Assembly: GCF_963676685.1 (NCBI RefSeq)
Contig: NC_092346.1
Span: forward strand, 74,291,821 to 74,355,820
Direction of reading: 5' to 3'
Length of the DNA stretch: 64,000 nt
DNA from: Mytilus edulis
Lineage: Eukaryota; Mollusca; Bivalvia; Mytilida; Mytilidae
Each line of letters begins with the position of its first letter. Positions within the stretch are counted from its first letter, which is position 1. A program made the position numbers and the translations under genes. Of the stretch, positions 53,301 to 64,000 are shown piece after piece. The notes under the pieces are model-generated. The model saw only the letters and a program-made list of their open reading frames with translations, was not told the DNA's origin and searched no databases.

Positions 53301-56300
53301 GCTGGCCAAACGAAGAGATTCTCCACGTGGGCAATGATACCAGAGGAAGAGGCACTTATTGCCTTTAAAATGGCCCATAGCACTTATACCCTAGACCCGT
53401 ACGAGTTTGTCAGTAGAGGGTTCAAAGGGGGGATATGGAATCCAAGATACAACGAATTCGAACTGAACTATTGCCGGCTGGCCAAACTAAGAGATTCTCC
53501 ACATCGACCATTATACCAGAGGTAGAGGTTGGTATTGCCTCTAAAATGGCCCATAACACTTATGCCCTAGACCCGTACGATTTAGTCAGAAAAGGATAAG
53601 GGGGGGGGGGGTGGGTACCCTGGTATATCACAAATTCGAATATGAACTATTGCCGGCTGGCCAAACGAAGAGATTCTCCACGTGGGCAATGATACCAGAG
53701 GAAGAGGCACTTATTGCCTTTAAAATGGCCCATAGCACTTATACCCTAGACCCGTAAGAGTTTGTCAGTAGAGGGTTCAAAGGGGGGATATGGAATCCAA
53801 GATACAACGAATTCGAACTGAACTAGTGCCGGCTGGCCAAACTAAGAGATTCTCCACACCGACCATTATAACAGAGGTAGAGGTTGGTATTGCCTCTAAA
53901 ATGGCCCATAGCACTTATGCCCTAGACCCGTACGAGTTATTCAGAAAAGGATAAGGGGGTGGGGGGGGGGGTACCCTGGTATATCACAAATTCGAATATG
54001 AACTATTGCCGGCTGGCCAAACGAAGAGATTCTCCACGTGGGCAATGATACCAGAGGAAGAGGTACTTATTGCCTTTAAAATGGCCCATAGCACTTATAC
54101 CCTAGACCCGTACGAGTTTGTCAGTAGAGGGTTCAAAGGGGGGATATGGAATCCAAGATACAACGAATTCGAACTGAACTAGTGCCGGCTGGCCAAACTA
54201 AGAGATTCTCCACACCGACCATTATACCAGAGGTAGAGGTTGGTATTGCCTCTAAAATGGCCCATAGCACTTATGCCCTAGACCCGTACGAGTTAGTCAG
54301 AAAAGGATAAGGGGGGTACCCTGGTATATCACAAATTCGAAAATGAACTATTGCCGGCTGGCCAAACGAAGAGATTCTCCACGTGGTCAATGATACCAGA
54401 GGAAGAGGTACTTATTGCCTTTAAAATGGCACATAGCACTTATACCCTAGACCCGTACGAGTTTGTCAGTAGAGGGTTCAAAGGGGGGATATGGAATCCA
54501 AGATACAACGAATTCGAACTGAACTATTGCCGGCTGGCCAAACTAAGAGATTCTCCACATCGACCATTATACCAGAGGTAGAGGTTGGTATTGCCTCTAA
54601 AATGGTCCATAGCACTTATGCCCTAGACCCGTACGAGTTAGTCAGAAAAGGATAAGGGGGGGGGGGGGGGTACCCTGGTATATCACAAATTCGAATATGA
54701 ACTATTGCCGGCTGGCCAAACGAAGAGATTCTCCACGTGGGCAATGATACCAGAGGAAGAGGTACTTATTGCCTTTAAAATGGCTCATAGCACTTATACC
54801 CTAGACCCGTACGAGTTTGTCAGTAGAGGGTTCAAAGGGGGGATATGGAATCCAAGATACAACGAATTCGAACTGAACTAGTGCCGGCTGGCCAAACTAA
54901 GAGATTCTCCACACCGACCATTATACCAGAGGTAGAGGTTGGTATTGCCTCTAAAATGGCCCATAACACTTATGCCCTAGACCCGTACGAGTTAGTCAGA
55001 AAAGGATAAGGGGGTACCCTGGTATATCACAAATTCGAAAATGAACTATTGCCGGCTGGCCAAACGAAGAGATTCTCCACGTGGTCAATGATACCAGAGG
55101 AAGAGGTACTTATTGCCTTTAAAATGGCACATAACACTTATACCCTAGACCCGTACGAGTTTGTCAGTAGAGGGTTCAAAGGGCGGATATGGAATCCAAG
55201 ATACAACGAATTCGAACTGAACTAGTGCCGGCTGGCCAAACTAAGAGATTCTCCACACCGACCATTATACCAGAGGTAGAGGTTGGTATTGCCTCTAAAA
55301 TGGCCCATAGCACTTATGCCCTAGACCCGTACGAGTTAGTCAGAAAAGGATAAGGGGGGGTACCCTGGTATATCACAAATTCGAAAATGAACTATTGCCG
55401 GCTGGCCAAACGAAGAGATTCTCCACGTGGGCAATGATACCAGAGGAAGAGGTACTTATTGCCTTTAAAATGGCCCATAGCACTTATACCCTAGACCCGT
55501 ACGAGTTTGTCAGTAGAGGGTTCAAAGGGGGGATATGGAATCCAAGATACAACTAATTCGAACTGAACTAGTGCCGGCTGGGTAAACTAAGAGATTCTCC
55601 ACACCGACCATTATACCAGAGGTAGAGGTTGGTATTGCCTCTAAAATGGCCCATAGCACTTATGCCCTAGACCCGTACGAGTTAGTCAGAAAAGGATAAG
55701 GGGGGGGGGGTACCCTGTTATATCACAAATTCGAAAATGAACTATTGCCGGCTGGCCAAACGAAGAGATTCTCCACGTGGGTAATGATACCAGAGGAAGA
55801 GGTACTTATTACCTTTAAAATGGCCCATAGCACTTATACCCTAGACCCGTACGAGTTTGTCAGTAGAGGGTTCAAAGGGGGGGATATGGAATCCAAGATA
55901 CAACGAATTCGAACTGAACTATTGCCGGCTGGCCAAACTAAGAGATTCTCCACATCGACCATTATACCAGAGGTAGAGGTTGGTATTGCCTCTAAAATGG
56001 CCCATAACACTTATGCCCTAGACCCGTACGAGTTAGTCAGAAAAGGATAAGGGGGGGGTACCCTGGTATATCACAAATTCGAATATGAACTATTGCCGGC
56101 TGGCCAAACGAAGAGATTCTCCACGTGGGCAATGATACCAGAGGAAGAGGTACTTATTGCCTTTAAAATGGCCCATAGCACTTATACCCTAGACCCGTAC
56201 GAGTTTGTCAGTAGAGGGTTCAAAGGGGGGATATGGAATCCAAGATACAACGAATTCGAACTGAACTAGTGCCGGCTGGCCAAACTAAGAGATTCTCCAC

Positions 56301-57650
56301 ACCGACCATTATACCAGAGGTAGAGGTTGGTATTGCCTCTAAAATGGCCCATAGCACTTATGCCCTAGACCCGTACGAGTTAGTCAGAAAAGGATAAGGG
56401 GGGTACCCTGGTATATCACAAATTCGAAAATAAACTATTGCGGGCTGGCCAAACGAAGAGATTCTCCACGTGGTCAATGATACCAGAGGAAGAGGTACTT
56501 ATTGCCTTTAAAATGGCACATAACACTTATACCCTAGACCCGTACGAGTTTGTCAGTAGAGGGTTCAAAGGGGGGATATGGAATCCAAGATACAACGAAT
56601 TCGAACTGAACTAGTGCCGGCTGGCCAAACTAAGAGATTCTTCACACCGACCATTATACCAGAGGTAGAGGTTGATATTGCCTCTAAAATGGCCCATATC
56701 ACTTATGCCCTAGACCCGTACGAGTTAGTCAGAAAAGGATAAGGGGGGTACCCTGGTATATCACAAATTCGAAAATGAACTATTGCCGGCTGGCCAAACG
56801 AAGAGATTCTCCACGTGGGCAATGATACCAGAGGAAGAGGTACTTATTGCCTTTAAAATGGCCCAGAGCACTTGTACCTTGGACCCGCACGAGTTTGTCA
56901 GTAGAAGGTTAAAAGGGGGGATATGGTATTCCGGTTAACAACGAATTCGAACTGAACTATTGCCGGCTGGCCAAACTAAAAGATTCACCACATCGACCAT
57001 TATACCAGAGGTAGAGGTTGGTACTGCCTCTAAAATGGCCGATAGCACTTATGCCCTAGACCCGTATGAGTTAGTCAGGAAAGGATAAGGAGGGGGTACC
57101 CAAGTATATCACAAATTCGAAATGAATTATTGCCTGCTGGCCAAACGAAGAGATTGTCCCCGTAGGCAATGATACCAGAGGAAGAGGTACTTATTGACTT
57201 TAAAATGACCCATAGCACTTATACCCTAGACCCGTATGAGTAAGTAAGTAGAGGGTTAAAAGTGGGGATATGGGATACCGGTTTACAACAAATTCGAACT
57301 GAACTATTGCCGGCTGGCCAAGCTAAGAGATTCTCCACATCGACAATTATACCAGAGGTAGAAGTTGATATTGACTCTAAAATGACCCATAACACTTATG
57401 CCCTAGACCCGTACGAGTCAGTCAGCAAAGGGAATTGGGTTTATTGAACTGTTGCCGACTCGCAAAACTAAAAGATTCTCCACTAGGGCCACGATAACAG
57501 GGACAAAGGTAGTTATTACCTTTAAAAATGGATAAAAGCACTGATGCCTTAGACCCGTAAGATTTTTCAGAAGTGGGTTAAAAATGGAAATTAACTATTG
57601 TTGACTGGCCATACTAAGAGATTCTCCACGTTAGCCATTATTGGTTAACC
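50400..57650. repeat. Dimeric satellite array, about 20 units of 345-355 bp
   Basis: Each unit is two related ~172-bp monomers. Monomer A has 'GGCCAAACGAAGAGATTCTCCACGTGGGCAATGAT', monomer B 'GGCCAAACTAAGAGATTCTCCACACCGACC'. Junctions carry a G-run of variable length before GTACCCTGGTATATC. The left edge is abrupt; the right edge (57,100-57,650) decays into diverged monomers. A 76-codon frame across A is open in units where TAG is TAT, from a TTG start, so it is probably not translated. Confidence 0.95.
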
Positions 57651-57959
57651 TATCGCGGGAGCATAACGTCCGATTTATTGTACTTGTCCATTGTCGACGT
57701 CGTACTGTCAGTGACTTCGCGTTGGAATACGAATATGTATATTTAATGTACTGGCTGAACAGTTGTTGTAGTACATATTGCCTTAACTATCATCTTTATT
57801 TATGATACCGTGACCCGGATCTCGAAAAAATGAAATCAGTCAGATCGTAGAACAGAAGACAGAAGCGCTGTTACCAGACTATTCCGAAATAGAATTACCG
57901 GAGAAATAATATCTCGGAAATACGTTGTGTGTCGCTTTCTCAAAGTCGCTTGCTACAGT

Positions 57960-58195
57960 AATCCTTAGAGTTTTCCGAAACGTGTTTATCCCAATTCAAT
58001 CCACTTTTCCATAGATCCTGTATGAGCTTCTTTGTTCGTATTGTGACCAGGCTAAGTATTCTAAGTGGATCGTATTTTTTCGAAGAATTTTCAAAATCTC
58101 ACTTTTTGTTACAATGTCTAGTATTGGAATATCACATTTAGTCCGGCGGCCACAAGTATATTTTAGACGAGTTGTGCACATCCTGATATAAGCAT
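57960..58195 (-). pseudogene. BEL/Pao-type retrotransposon polyprotein fragment
   Basis: On the minus strand, CDIPILDIVTKSEILKIL is followed, one frame over, by YDPLRILSLVTIRTKK and LIQDLWKSGLNWDK. The order 'VTK-x-xIL-(n)-YDPLG-(L)LSPVTIRxK-xLIQxLWxxxxxWD' is the conserved segment after the reverse transcriptase palm in BEL/Pao elements. The frame slips in the A-run near 58075-58080, and the glycine of DPLG is Arg. No LTRs, RT catalytic box or integrase were found nearby, so this is a short dead fragment bordering the satellite array. Confidence 0.75.
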
Positions 58196-59445
58196 GAACA
58201 TTGGCATAGACCTTCCTGAAATATTACTCTTTTATTTCAGATAAGAAGGCATTTGAAAAAAATGTCTCACTGCCGGTTAAATAAAAAATAGCGGACATCA
58301 TACCGATGGGTTAATGCAACAATCTCGTATCTAGAAAGTTGTGACTTTTCAGAAACCGACATACAAAGTTTGACTGTAAATGTAAATTCTATTTTACTAC
58401 AGAAATGTACCAAATTAACATAGATTGCAAAAATAGACTTAGTTACTATCCTTTTATAATTTGATGCTAATTGGTTGTCAGATAAAAGATATAATTGCAC
58501 TTGAAATGTTTAACGGATATAGGTATTCCATAATGATTAAAATGTAATGCAGATGTTTGTGTCACAAGGTCATTACTAGTGATAACATTTTTACGCCTGT
58601 GTGGTGTATCATATTCTAAATGTTGTTTAATAAGCATCATTGCATTTGCAAGCAATAAGAGATTGTGGAATTTGAAAAACGAATAAATATAACTAATTAT
58701 TTTTTATTTGTTTTGAATGATATACTGTGATAAATGCAAAATAACACTTGATATAATTAAACATTGTTAAGTGAAAGAAAACAATACATAAGGTGATGTA
58801 ATTACAGGGAAAACTATACACAAAGTAATCACGGAATGTGAATTTTAAAATATATATTATTATTCACGAACAAAATTCAAATTGTTATTTTTGACCAAAT
58901 ATTTTCCAATCATTCTGTTTTTTGGTTGTTTTAAAAAATTACATTATTTTAAAGAATTTATGGTAATGGATGATCTTTATTATATTTATAAGAAATACTA
59001 TTATTTTCTAAAACACATGATGAAATTAAATACACATAAAAAATTATTAATATATTGTGTGAAGTAGTTTTCACTGAATTTTAAAGAAAAAAGACAAAAG
59101 TTCCAATAGAAAAAGATTGGATGTTGTTAATAAAACAAAATAAAGTTATTTTAAAATTAAAATAATAATAGAGGAAAAACGACTTATTTAAACTTTCCCT
59201 TAAGAATATTCCTTTTCTTTCAAAATTAAAAACTTTCTTATGTTTCCTTCGACATTTGTGGCAATTAGACTTGATTACAAGAAAATATAACACAGCAAAA
59301 ATCAATGAATTTCCTAAGACTACGTGAATTGAAAATGAAATGCATAATTCACTATATCAGTTTATGTTATATTATAACTGATAAACCAAGATTGTTATAT
59401 TGTTTTTGCTTTGAAGACAACTGATGCAGTTTTCAGTCTTAATCA
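58196..59445. other. AT-rich spacer between the BEL/Pao fragment and the chimeric gene
   Basis: Short incidental frames in strongly AT-rich DNA; nothing recognised. Confidence 0.45.
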
Positions 59446-60988
59446 TTATTCTTTTTCGGAGTCAATTTCATCTTCCTCACAATCCGGATCTGGGAGTATA
59501 TCTGGTGTTTTGCTGTCCGATTGTGATCCTTTGTAGAAACTGTGGTACTCGCTTGGAATAACACCAGTTTTACAAAGATTCAGTAAATCTTTCATTTTAG
59601 CAGCAGATACTGTCTGTTTAGCTGTATATCTCTTATGTATCTCCATTAAATTTACGGGACGACCTTTTCTAGTCTTTTCTGTAACTCTCATTTTACGGAA
59701 CGAATATCCAAATTTATGTTTAAAGGATATATGATCTGGATCCTTCTTTTCAAATCTCAACCATATCATTTTCAGCTATTTGATTTTTTTTTCCATTGAT
59801 GTCTTCTTTTCTGTACCGAAAAATCTGTTTTTGGAGTCCTGTATATATTTTCAAATGTGAGCGGAACTATCAAATATGGATCATTCCTCCTGGCCATGCG
59901 GATTACTGTCGACCATTGCTGTGGAACATAAATCTCGGTCTTTTTTTTTTTGCAAATTCAATGGCAGAATGCATACTGTCACATTCCATCTGAGTGTGTC
60001 CACTTTCTAGGAATTTGTGGTCAATAGTTTCGATATTAGGAAGTGTTGTAACAGCATGCATTAGGCAAGTAGCGATGAACTGTTGGATAGTTGGTTCCGT
60101 ATCAGGTTTTACAGTGAAATCTTCCTGTTGGATAGTTGATTCCGTATCAGGGTTTACAGTGACATCAGCCTGTTGGATAGTTGATTCCGAATCAGGTTTT
60201 ACAGTGAAATGTTCCTGTTGGATAGTTGATTCCGTATCAGGGTTTACAGTGAAATCAGCCTGTTGGATAGTTGATTCCGTATCAGGGTTTTTTTTTAGTG
60301 ACATCATCATGTTGAATTGTTGATTCCGTATCAGGGTTTACAGTGACATCAGCCTGTTGGATAGTTGATTCCGTATCAGGGTTCACAGTGACATCAGCAT
60401 GTTGAATTGTTGATTCCGTATCAGGGTTTACAGTGACATCAGCCTGTTGGATAGTTGATTCCGTATCAGGGTTTTCAGTGACATCAACCTGTTGGATAGT
60501 TGGTTCTGTATCAGGGTTTACAGTGACATCAGCCTGTCGGATAGTTGATTCCGTATCAAGATTTACAGTGACATCAGCCTGTTGGATAGTTGATTCCGTA
60601 TCAGGGTTTTCAGTTACATCAACCTGTTGGATAGTTGATTCGTATCAGGGTTTTCAGTGACATCAGCCTGTTGGATAGTTGATTCCGTATCAGGGTTTTC
60701 AGTGACATCAGCCTGTGGATAGTTGGTTCCGTATCAGGGTTTACAGTGACATCAGCCTGTTGGATAGTTGATTCCGTATCAAGGTTTACAGTGACATCAG
60801 CCTGTTGGATAGTTGATTCCGAATAAGGTTTTACAGTGTTCCGTATCAGTCTGTCCAGTTCTGTTAACACTACTAGTATTATCAAAACTCACAGCTTCTT
60901 CTTTTTGGTCACCACTTGTTTCATCAAGTTCAATTGCATTCAAAATTTCCTCCAAGTCATCATCTGAGGACCACTGTATGTCTGCCAT
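59446..60988 (-). pseudogene. Chimeric, frameshifted mobile-element-type gene with 15-residue repeats
   Basis: Read on the minus strand, an acidic N-terminus (MADIQWSSDDDLEEILNAIE, ATG at 60986-60988) is followed by an array of a 15-residue unit (TVNPDTESTIQQADV-like). The array then runs directly into FIATCLMHAV...HKFLESGHTQMECDSMHSAIEFAKKK, then IYVPQQW...PYLIVPLTF, then WLRFEKKDP...FKHKFGYSF, ending SAAKMKDLLNLCKTGVIPSEYHSFYKG and an acidic tail. The GHTxMExDSxHxxIE block, the PxQW block and the 'GVIPxxYHxFYK' tail match in order an uncharacterised animal family often found with mobile elements; I think it is related to DUF7869-type proteins, but cannot check. Frames shift at the T-run 59940-59951 (A-run in the gene), near 59770-59790, in the repeat tract (near 60286-60297, 60640 and 60714), and near 60830. 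The upstream half of the domain is missing. The ATG is preceded by TCTGTTGTAG, a possible splice acceptor. It could be a decayed element or, less likely, a gene with sequencing indels. Confidence 0.7.
60075..60840 (-). repeat. 45-bp (15-codon) coding minisatellite, about 17 units
   Basis: The plus-strand unit is TGTTGGATAGTTGATTCCGTATCAGGGTTTACAGTGACATCAGCC (45 nt, quoted as the unit consensus). It is repeated about 17 times with few substitutions. Because 45 is a multiple of three, the minus-strand reading frame is kept from unit to unit. A T-run insertion near 60286-60297, a missing C near 60640 and missing bases near 60714 break the frame. Confidence 0.92.
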
Positions 60989-62311
60989 ATTTTGTATATC
61001 TACAACAGATACGAAATATCATTCAGATATTTTCATTCAAACATTTTTCCTATAAAACATAATCTAGTATTATTAGATTAATTATTAATTATTACATTTT
61101 TTTTTATTTATATGAGATAAGCACGTACAAGTGTTTTGTATTCGAAATGCTTAAAAATAAAAAGTAAATAGATATATATTTTCTTACATACTGATTCAGC
61201 ATATTTATCTCTGAAAAAAAACTATGCTACGATTATTTTTTGCATTTTAAAAAAATATACTTAATTTGTATGTTACATAAAATAATTGATTCATTTTTCA
61301 ATGTAATACTTTTTCCGTATTAACTTACCAAATGAAACATTTAGGCATACATTTTAATTCCTTTTTCTTTTTCTCTTGTCTCAAATAATATAGATGCTAC
61401 TGCAAAAACAAAAAAAACATGCGCTTATTGGTACTAATGAAATTAAGGAAGATACAAACATATTAAATTTAATATCTTTTTAAATATTTTTCTCTTAGGA
61501 AACAGGTATAATGAAAATGAATTGTACCGTAAATATGTTTTGTAATAATATCAATTTTAATTAAAAACGTATAATAAAATGTAAAAGTTAAGTATAATGG
61601 AATTAAAAATTAATCAATTATTTCAATAATATGCATTATTTTTTAACAAAATATACAAACTTTTTTTCTAATTTGCAGTTTTTTTGCTGAATATCAAAAT
61701 TCCGTGTCAAAACCCGTCATCAATCAAAACAATTACTTGGTTTAATCTCAGTTGATGTTTATATTATCTAATATGAGGTCATGCCAGTAACACTTAGTTG
61801 ACCTTGCTTGTTTGATAACCTGCTGATATTCACATTTCTTTAACAGCTGCAAAACATTATCTGATGTTGTGGGGGAAATGGTTTTAGGTGTTGAAATAAA
61901 TAAATCAAAATGTCAATTGCAATATGAAGATAGTACTTGTTACAGTGTTGAGGCATATGCATTTTCAAACATTTGTTTGTTTATAGGAATGCGACACACC
62001 TCATCGTTAGATATTTTGTTGGGGCGCTTGGTGCAAGCTATTTAATTATAAGAATAAAACGTTCATTCTAATAGTAATACGAGATAAGTCGTTCATGTTG
62101 GCAAACTTTCGTTATCAAACTTATAATAGATTGATGAACATGTCAATTAAAAATTTATTTTATAACCAATTGCTCTAAAAAATTTAGGTAATATCATTTA
62201 ATACTTTAGTGCTAAACAAATCAATAAATCTCAAAACTGCAAAATTTTCAGTTACGTGGTTGATGCATTAACCCCTCGATACTTTAATCGGCCCAATATA
62301 GAAGGCTAGTA
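60989..62311. other. AT-rich spacer upstream (minus sense) of the chimeric gene
   Basis: A possible acceptor TCTGTTGTAG lies at about 60998-61007, just before the minus-strand ATG, so an upstream exon could exist here. I cannot identify one. Confidence 0.4.
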
Positions 62312-62530
62312 CTGTGGATTCATTTATTTTCGTGGGTACCAATTTTCGTGGATTCAGGGAAACTCACATATTCGTGGATATTTAACTTCGTGGTTTTACC
62401 GAAGTCTGCATACTAGTACAAGCCTTTGTAAAATTTGTCATTCGTTGAACATCAAATTTCGTGGTTTGCCTGTACCAACAAAATCCACGAAAAATTGGTA
62501 TCCCACGAATAATAATGAATCCACAATGTG
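62312..62530. mobile_element. TGTGGATTCATT MITE
   Basis: TACTGTGGATTCATTTATTTTCGTGGGTACCAATTTTCGTGG is repeated inverted as CCACGAAAAATTGGTATCCCACGAATAATAATGAATCCACA. Arms of about 45 bp enclose more 'TTCGTGG' motifs. This is an element type I know as common in bivalves. Confidence 0.8.
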
Positions 62531-63139
62531 TGAAAAGGATCTATCAGCATGCTGCTATAATAATATTTGGTACAAACCTTTGTTATGTAATACTTTTGGA
62601 TATATTATATAGATAAAATGTCTCTAAAAACCCTACTTTCGGTAGAATCCAATATGGCGGACATTGACTAAAATAAGCTTATTTTTTAGGGAGGGGGATT
62701 GAAATGTGTTTTAACGTATTGTTACTATCATTAAATTGTACAGGAACATTTCTTTGATGCTTCCAAGGAATACAATGTATAAGATATATGTCTTATAAAT
62801 CCTTTCTTCCGGTAATATTCAAAATGGAGGACATAAATATGTCATTTTTTTATTTTGATATCTATCTTTTTTTTCAAAATGTGAAGAAAGTGGTTTTTTT
62901 TTTGTGGTGGTCATCAACTTTAGGTTTTAATTTATCCTCTAAACCACTTATCATATTCTGTAGTTAATATTTAAATACAAAGTTAACACTTCCGGTAAAA
63001 AAAACCAATAGTGCGTAAATGTCAAAGATGAGTCCTCACTCCATATGTTCGATGTAGAGCTTTGGATAGATTGATTTAATCAAAATAAAATCACTTAAGT
63101 ACTAAACCTTTTAAAAATTACCACTATTTGGCAAAAAAA
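62531..63139. other. Spacer with repeated 'TTCCGGTA..ATCCAATATGGCGGACAT' motif
   Basis: The motif recurs in diverged form near 62637, 62812 and 62990, suggesting an old ~175-bp tandem repeat. Noncoding. Confidence 0.4.
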
Positions 63140-63900
63140 CCTTGTAAATTCCCAGTTACCACCACATGCACACGACGCAGGGCACGGGAGACTTGATTTT
63201 CCTCATAAAAACAACCGCGACAACCTTTCTTACATCCACAATGTGCAAGCTTCTGACAACATGATGAGCCCTCAGAAAGAGTTTTTTAAAAGTGATCCTC
63301 TTTGTCCCGTCGTCATCCATTAGCGGCTGGACTTGGTAGCATACGAGCCAATTTCAGGCTCGTCCCCTAAACACGTGTCTTAGTATATTGTACATTTTGC
63401 ATGCTGGAAAAGACTAGACTAAGTTGATAACCTCAATTAACCTACCCTTTTGCGTAAATAGATATTTCTTGCTTTGTTAACCATGCTAACCCCATATGAT
63501 TATTTTTTACTATCTTACAGTAAACACCGGTGATTTAGGCGGATCAATTATCATTCTTTAAGTTAAAGTCACATCTTCAAATGCTATCAATGTCTCCCAA
63601 ACAGTCTTTTTCCCCCTTTTCAAGAAAACAGAGAACCGTATCACAACCGGAAAAATGGATCACAATATTTGTGTGTGATCCCTAATCGCGAGTGCATTTG
63701 GAAGGTCATTTATATATATTTATCCAAAGCTTTTCCTCCTCTTAAACACAATCCATAGTTCGTCTACCCCTATGTCACGAAATAGCGAAACAGTAATGAC
63801 AGCATCATCAGTAACGACTGTTCGAATAATGACTTGTTTAATTTCGTGTTTCACTGCATCAGACACATGCACCATGATTCTAGTGTCAGCCTTTTAATAC
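63140..63900 (-). pseudogene. Decayed gene of an uncharacterised animal family (ADTRI / GCDTV / Cys cluster)
   Basis: Minus-strand segments, in order: ADTRIMVHVSDAVKHEIKQV then IIRTVVTDDAVITVSLF and DELWIVF (about 63715-63890); after a break FSGCDTVLCFLEKGKKTVWE (about 63540-63650); after further breaks SSCCQKLAHCGCKKGCRGC (about 63205-63270). The order '(E)ADTRIxxH ... RTxDTDVVVLxV ... ELWIxFG ... xGCDTVSxFxGKGKKTAW ... CxCKKGCxxxCxC' is one I recognise from unnamed, multi-copy proteins in molluscs and cnidarians that behave like mobile-element genes. In-frame stops and shifts separate the blocks, so this copy is dead. The fragment may run past 63900. The biochemical role is unknown; 'ADTR' with spaced acidic residues could suggest a nuclease-like fold, which is speculation. 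Confidence 0.65.
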
Positions 63901-64000
63901 ATATGTATTAATATGGTGTTTAACTTGAAACGCATCACGGCGGTAAAGATAGAATATCCTGAACATGTGTTGCTACTACTGTCATATGCATCCAAGACTT

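Noticed and set aside
51202-56050. Repeated 76-codon ORF as a multigene family
   Set aside because: It is part of satellite monomers, starts at TTG, and is closed by TAG in most units. Kept only as a low-level finding about frame conservation.

Overview
The window looks like nuclear DNA from a bivalve mollusc, probably a mussel (Mytilidae). It is AT-rich and intron-containing, with a calmodulin of the standard invertebrate type and two intron-poor Toll-like receptors. The intergenic DNA is packed with interspersed repeats of the kind I know from mussel genomes: the 'AGCTCACCTGGCCCAAAGGGCC ... GGTGAGCGACACAGGCTC' family, the 'CCTGTCCCAAGTCAGGAGCC' family and 'GTGGCGGATCCAG' elements. The organism call rests on repeat character and gene type, not on a database match.

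Layout. 1-12,000 has no recognisable gene. It holds old interspersed repeats, several MITE-like elements (some with visible target duplications) and a decayed ~190-bp tandem array. 12,030-18,113 is one complete five-exon calmodulin gene on the + strand; exon 1 contributes only the ATG, and a 1.8-kb repeat copy fills the 3' half of intron 1, up to about 10 bp before the exon 2 acceptor. 19,417-21,663 is a MULE-like element (9-bp target duplication) with a complete non-autonomous Helitron nested inside it. 22,388-28,010 holds another repeat copy, a tandem duplication, a 2.4-kb inverted-repeat element and smaller fold-back elements. 29,816-33,960 is a 4.1-kb array of 24-bp repeats, interrupted by a 389-bp TA-flanked element. 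34,334-37,850 carries more MITEs and repeats.

38,480-47,000 holds two tandem Toll-like receptor genes on the + strand (723 and 712 aa). Each has its whole coding region in one exon, preceded by a short 5'-UTR intron. Between them lies an old repeat copy carrying a clean 1.2-kb terminal-inverted-repeat element with a 6-bp target duplication. 48,150-49,443 has a near-perfect palindrome and a G+C-richer element. 50,400-57,650 is a satellite array of about 20 dimers (~345-355 bp each, two related ~172-bp monomers) with longer-range repeat order.

57,960-63,900 holds three decayed mobile-element-type coding regions on the - strand: a BEL/Pao reverse-transcriptase fragment, a chimeric ORF in which a 45-bp (15-codon) repeat array runs into the C-terminal half of an uncharacterised animal protein family, and a broken gene with ADTRI, FSGCDTV and CGCKKGCRGC motifs.

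The three real genes show no operon-like link. Calmodulin is a housekeeping calcium sensor. The two receptors are a local duplication of innate-immune type. Most of the rest is a record of nested transposition and satellite expansion. I saw no tRNA, rRNA or CRISPR.
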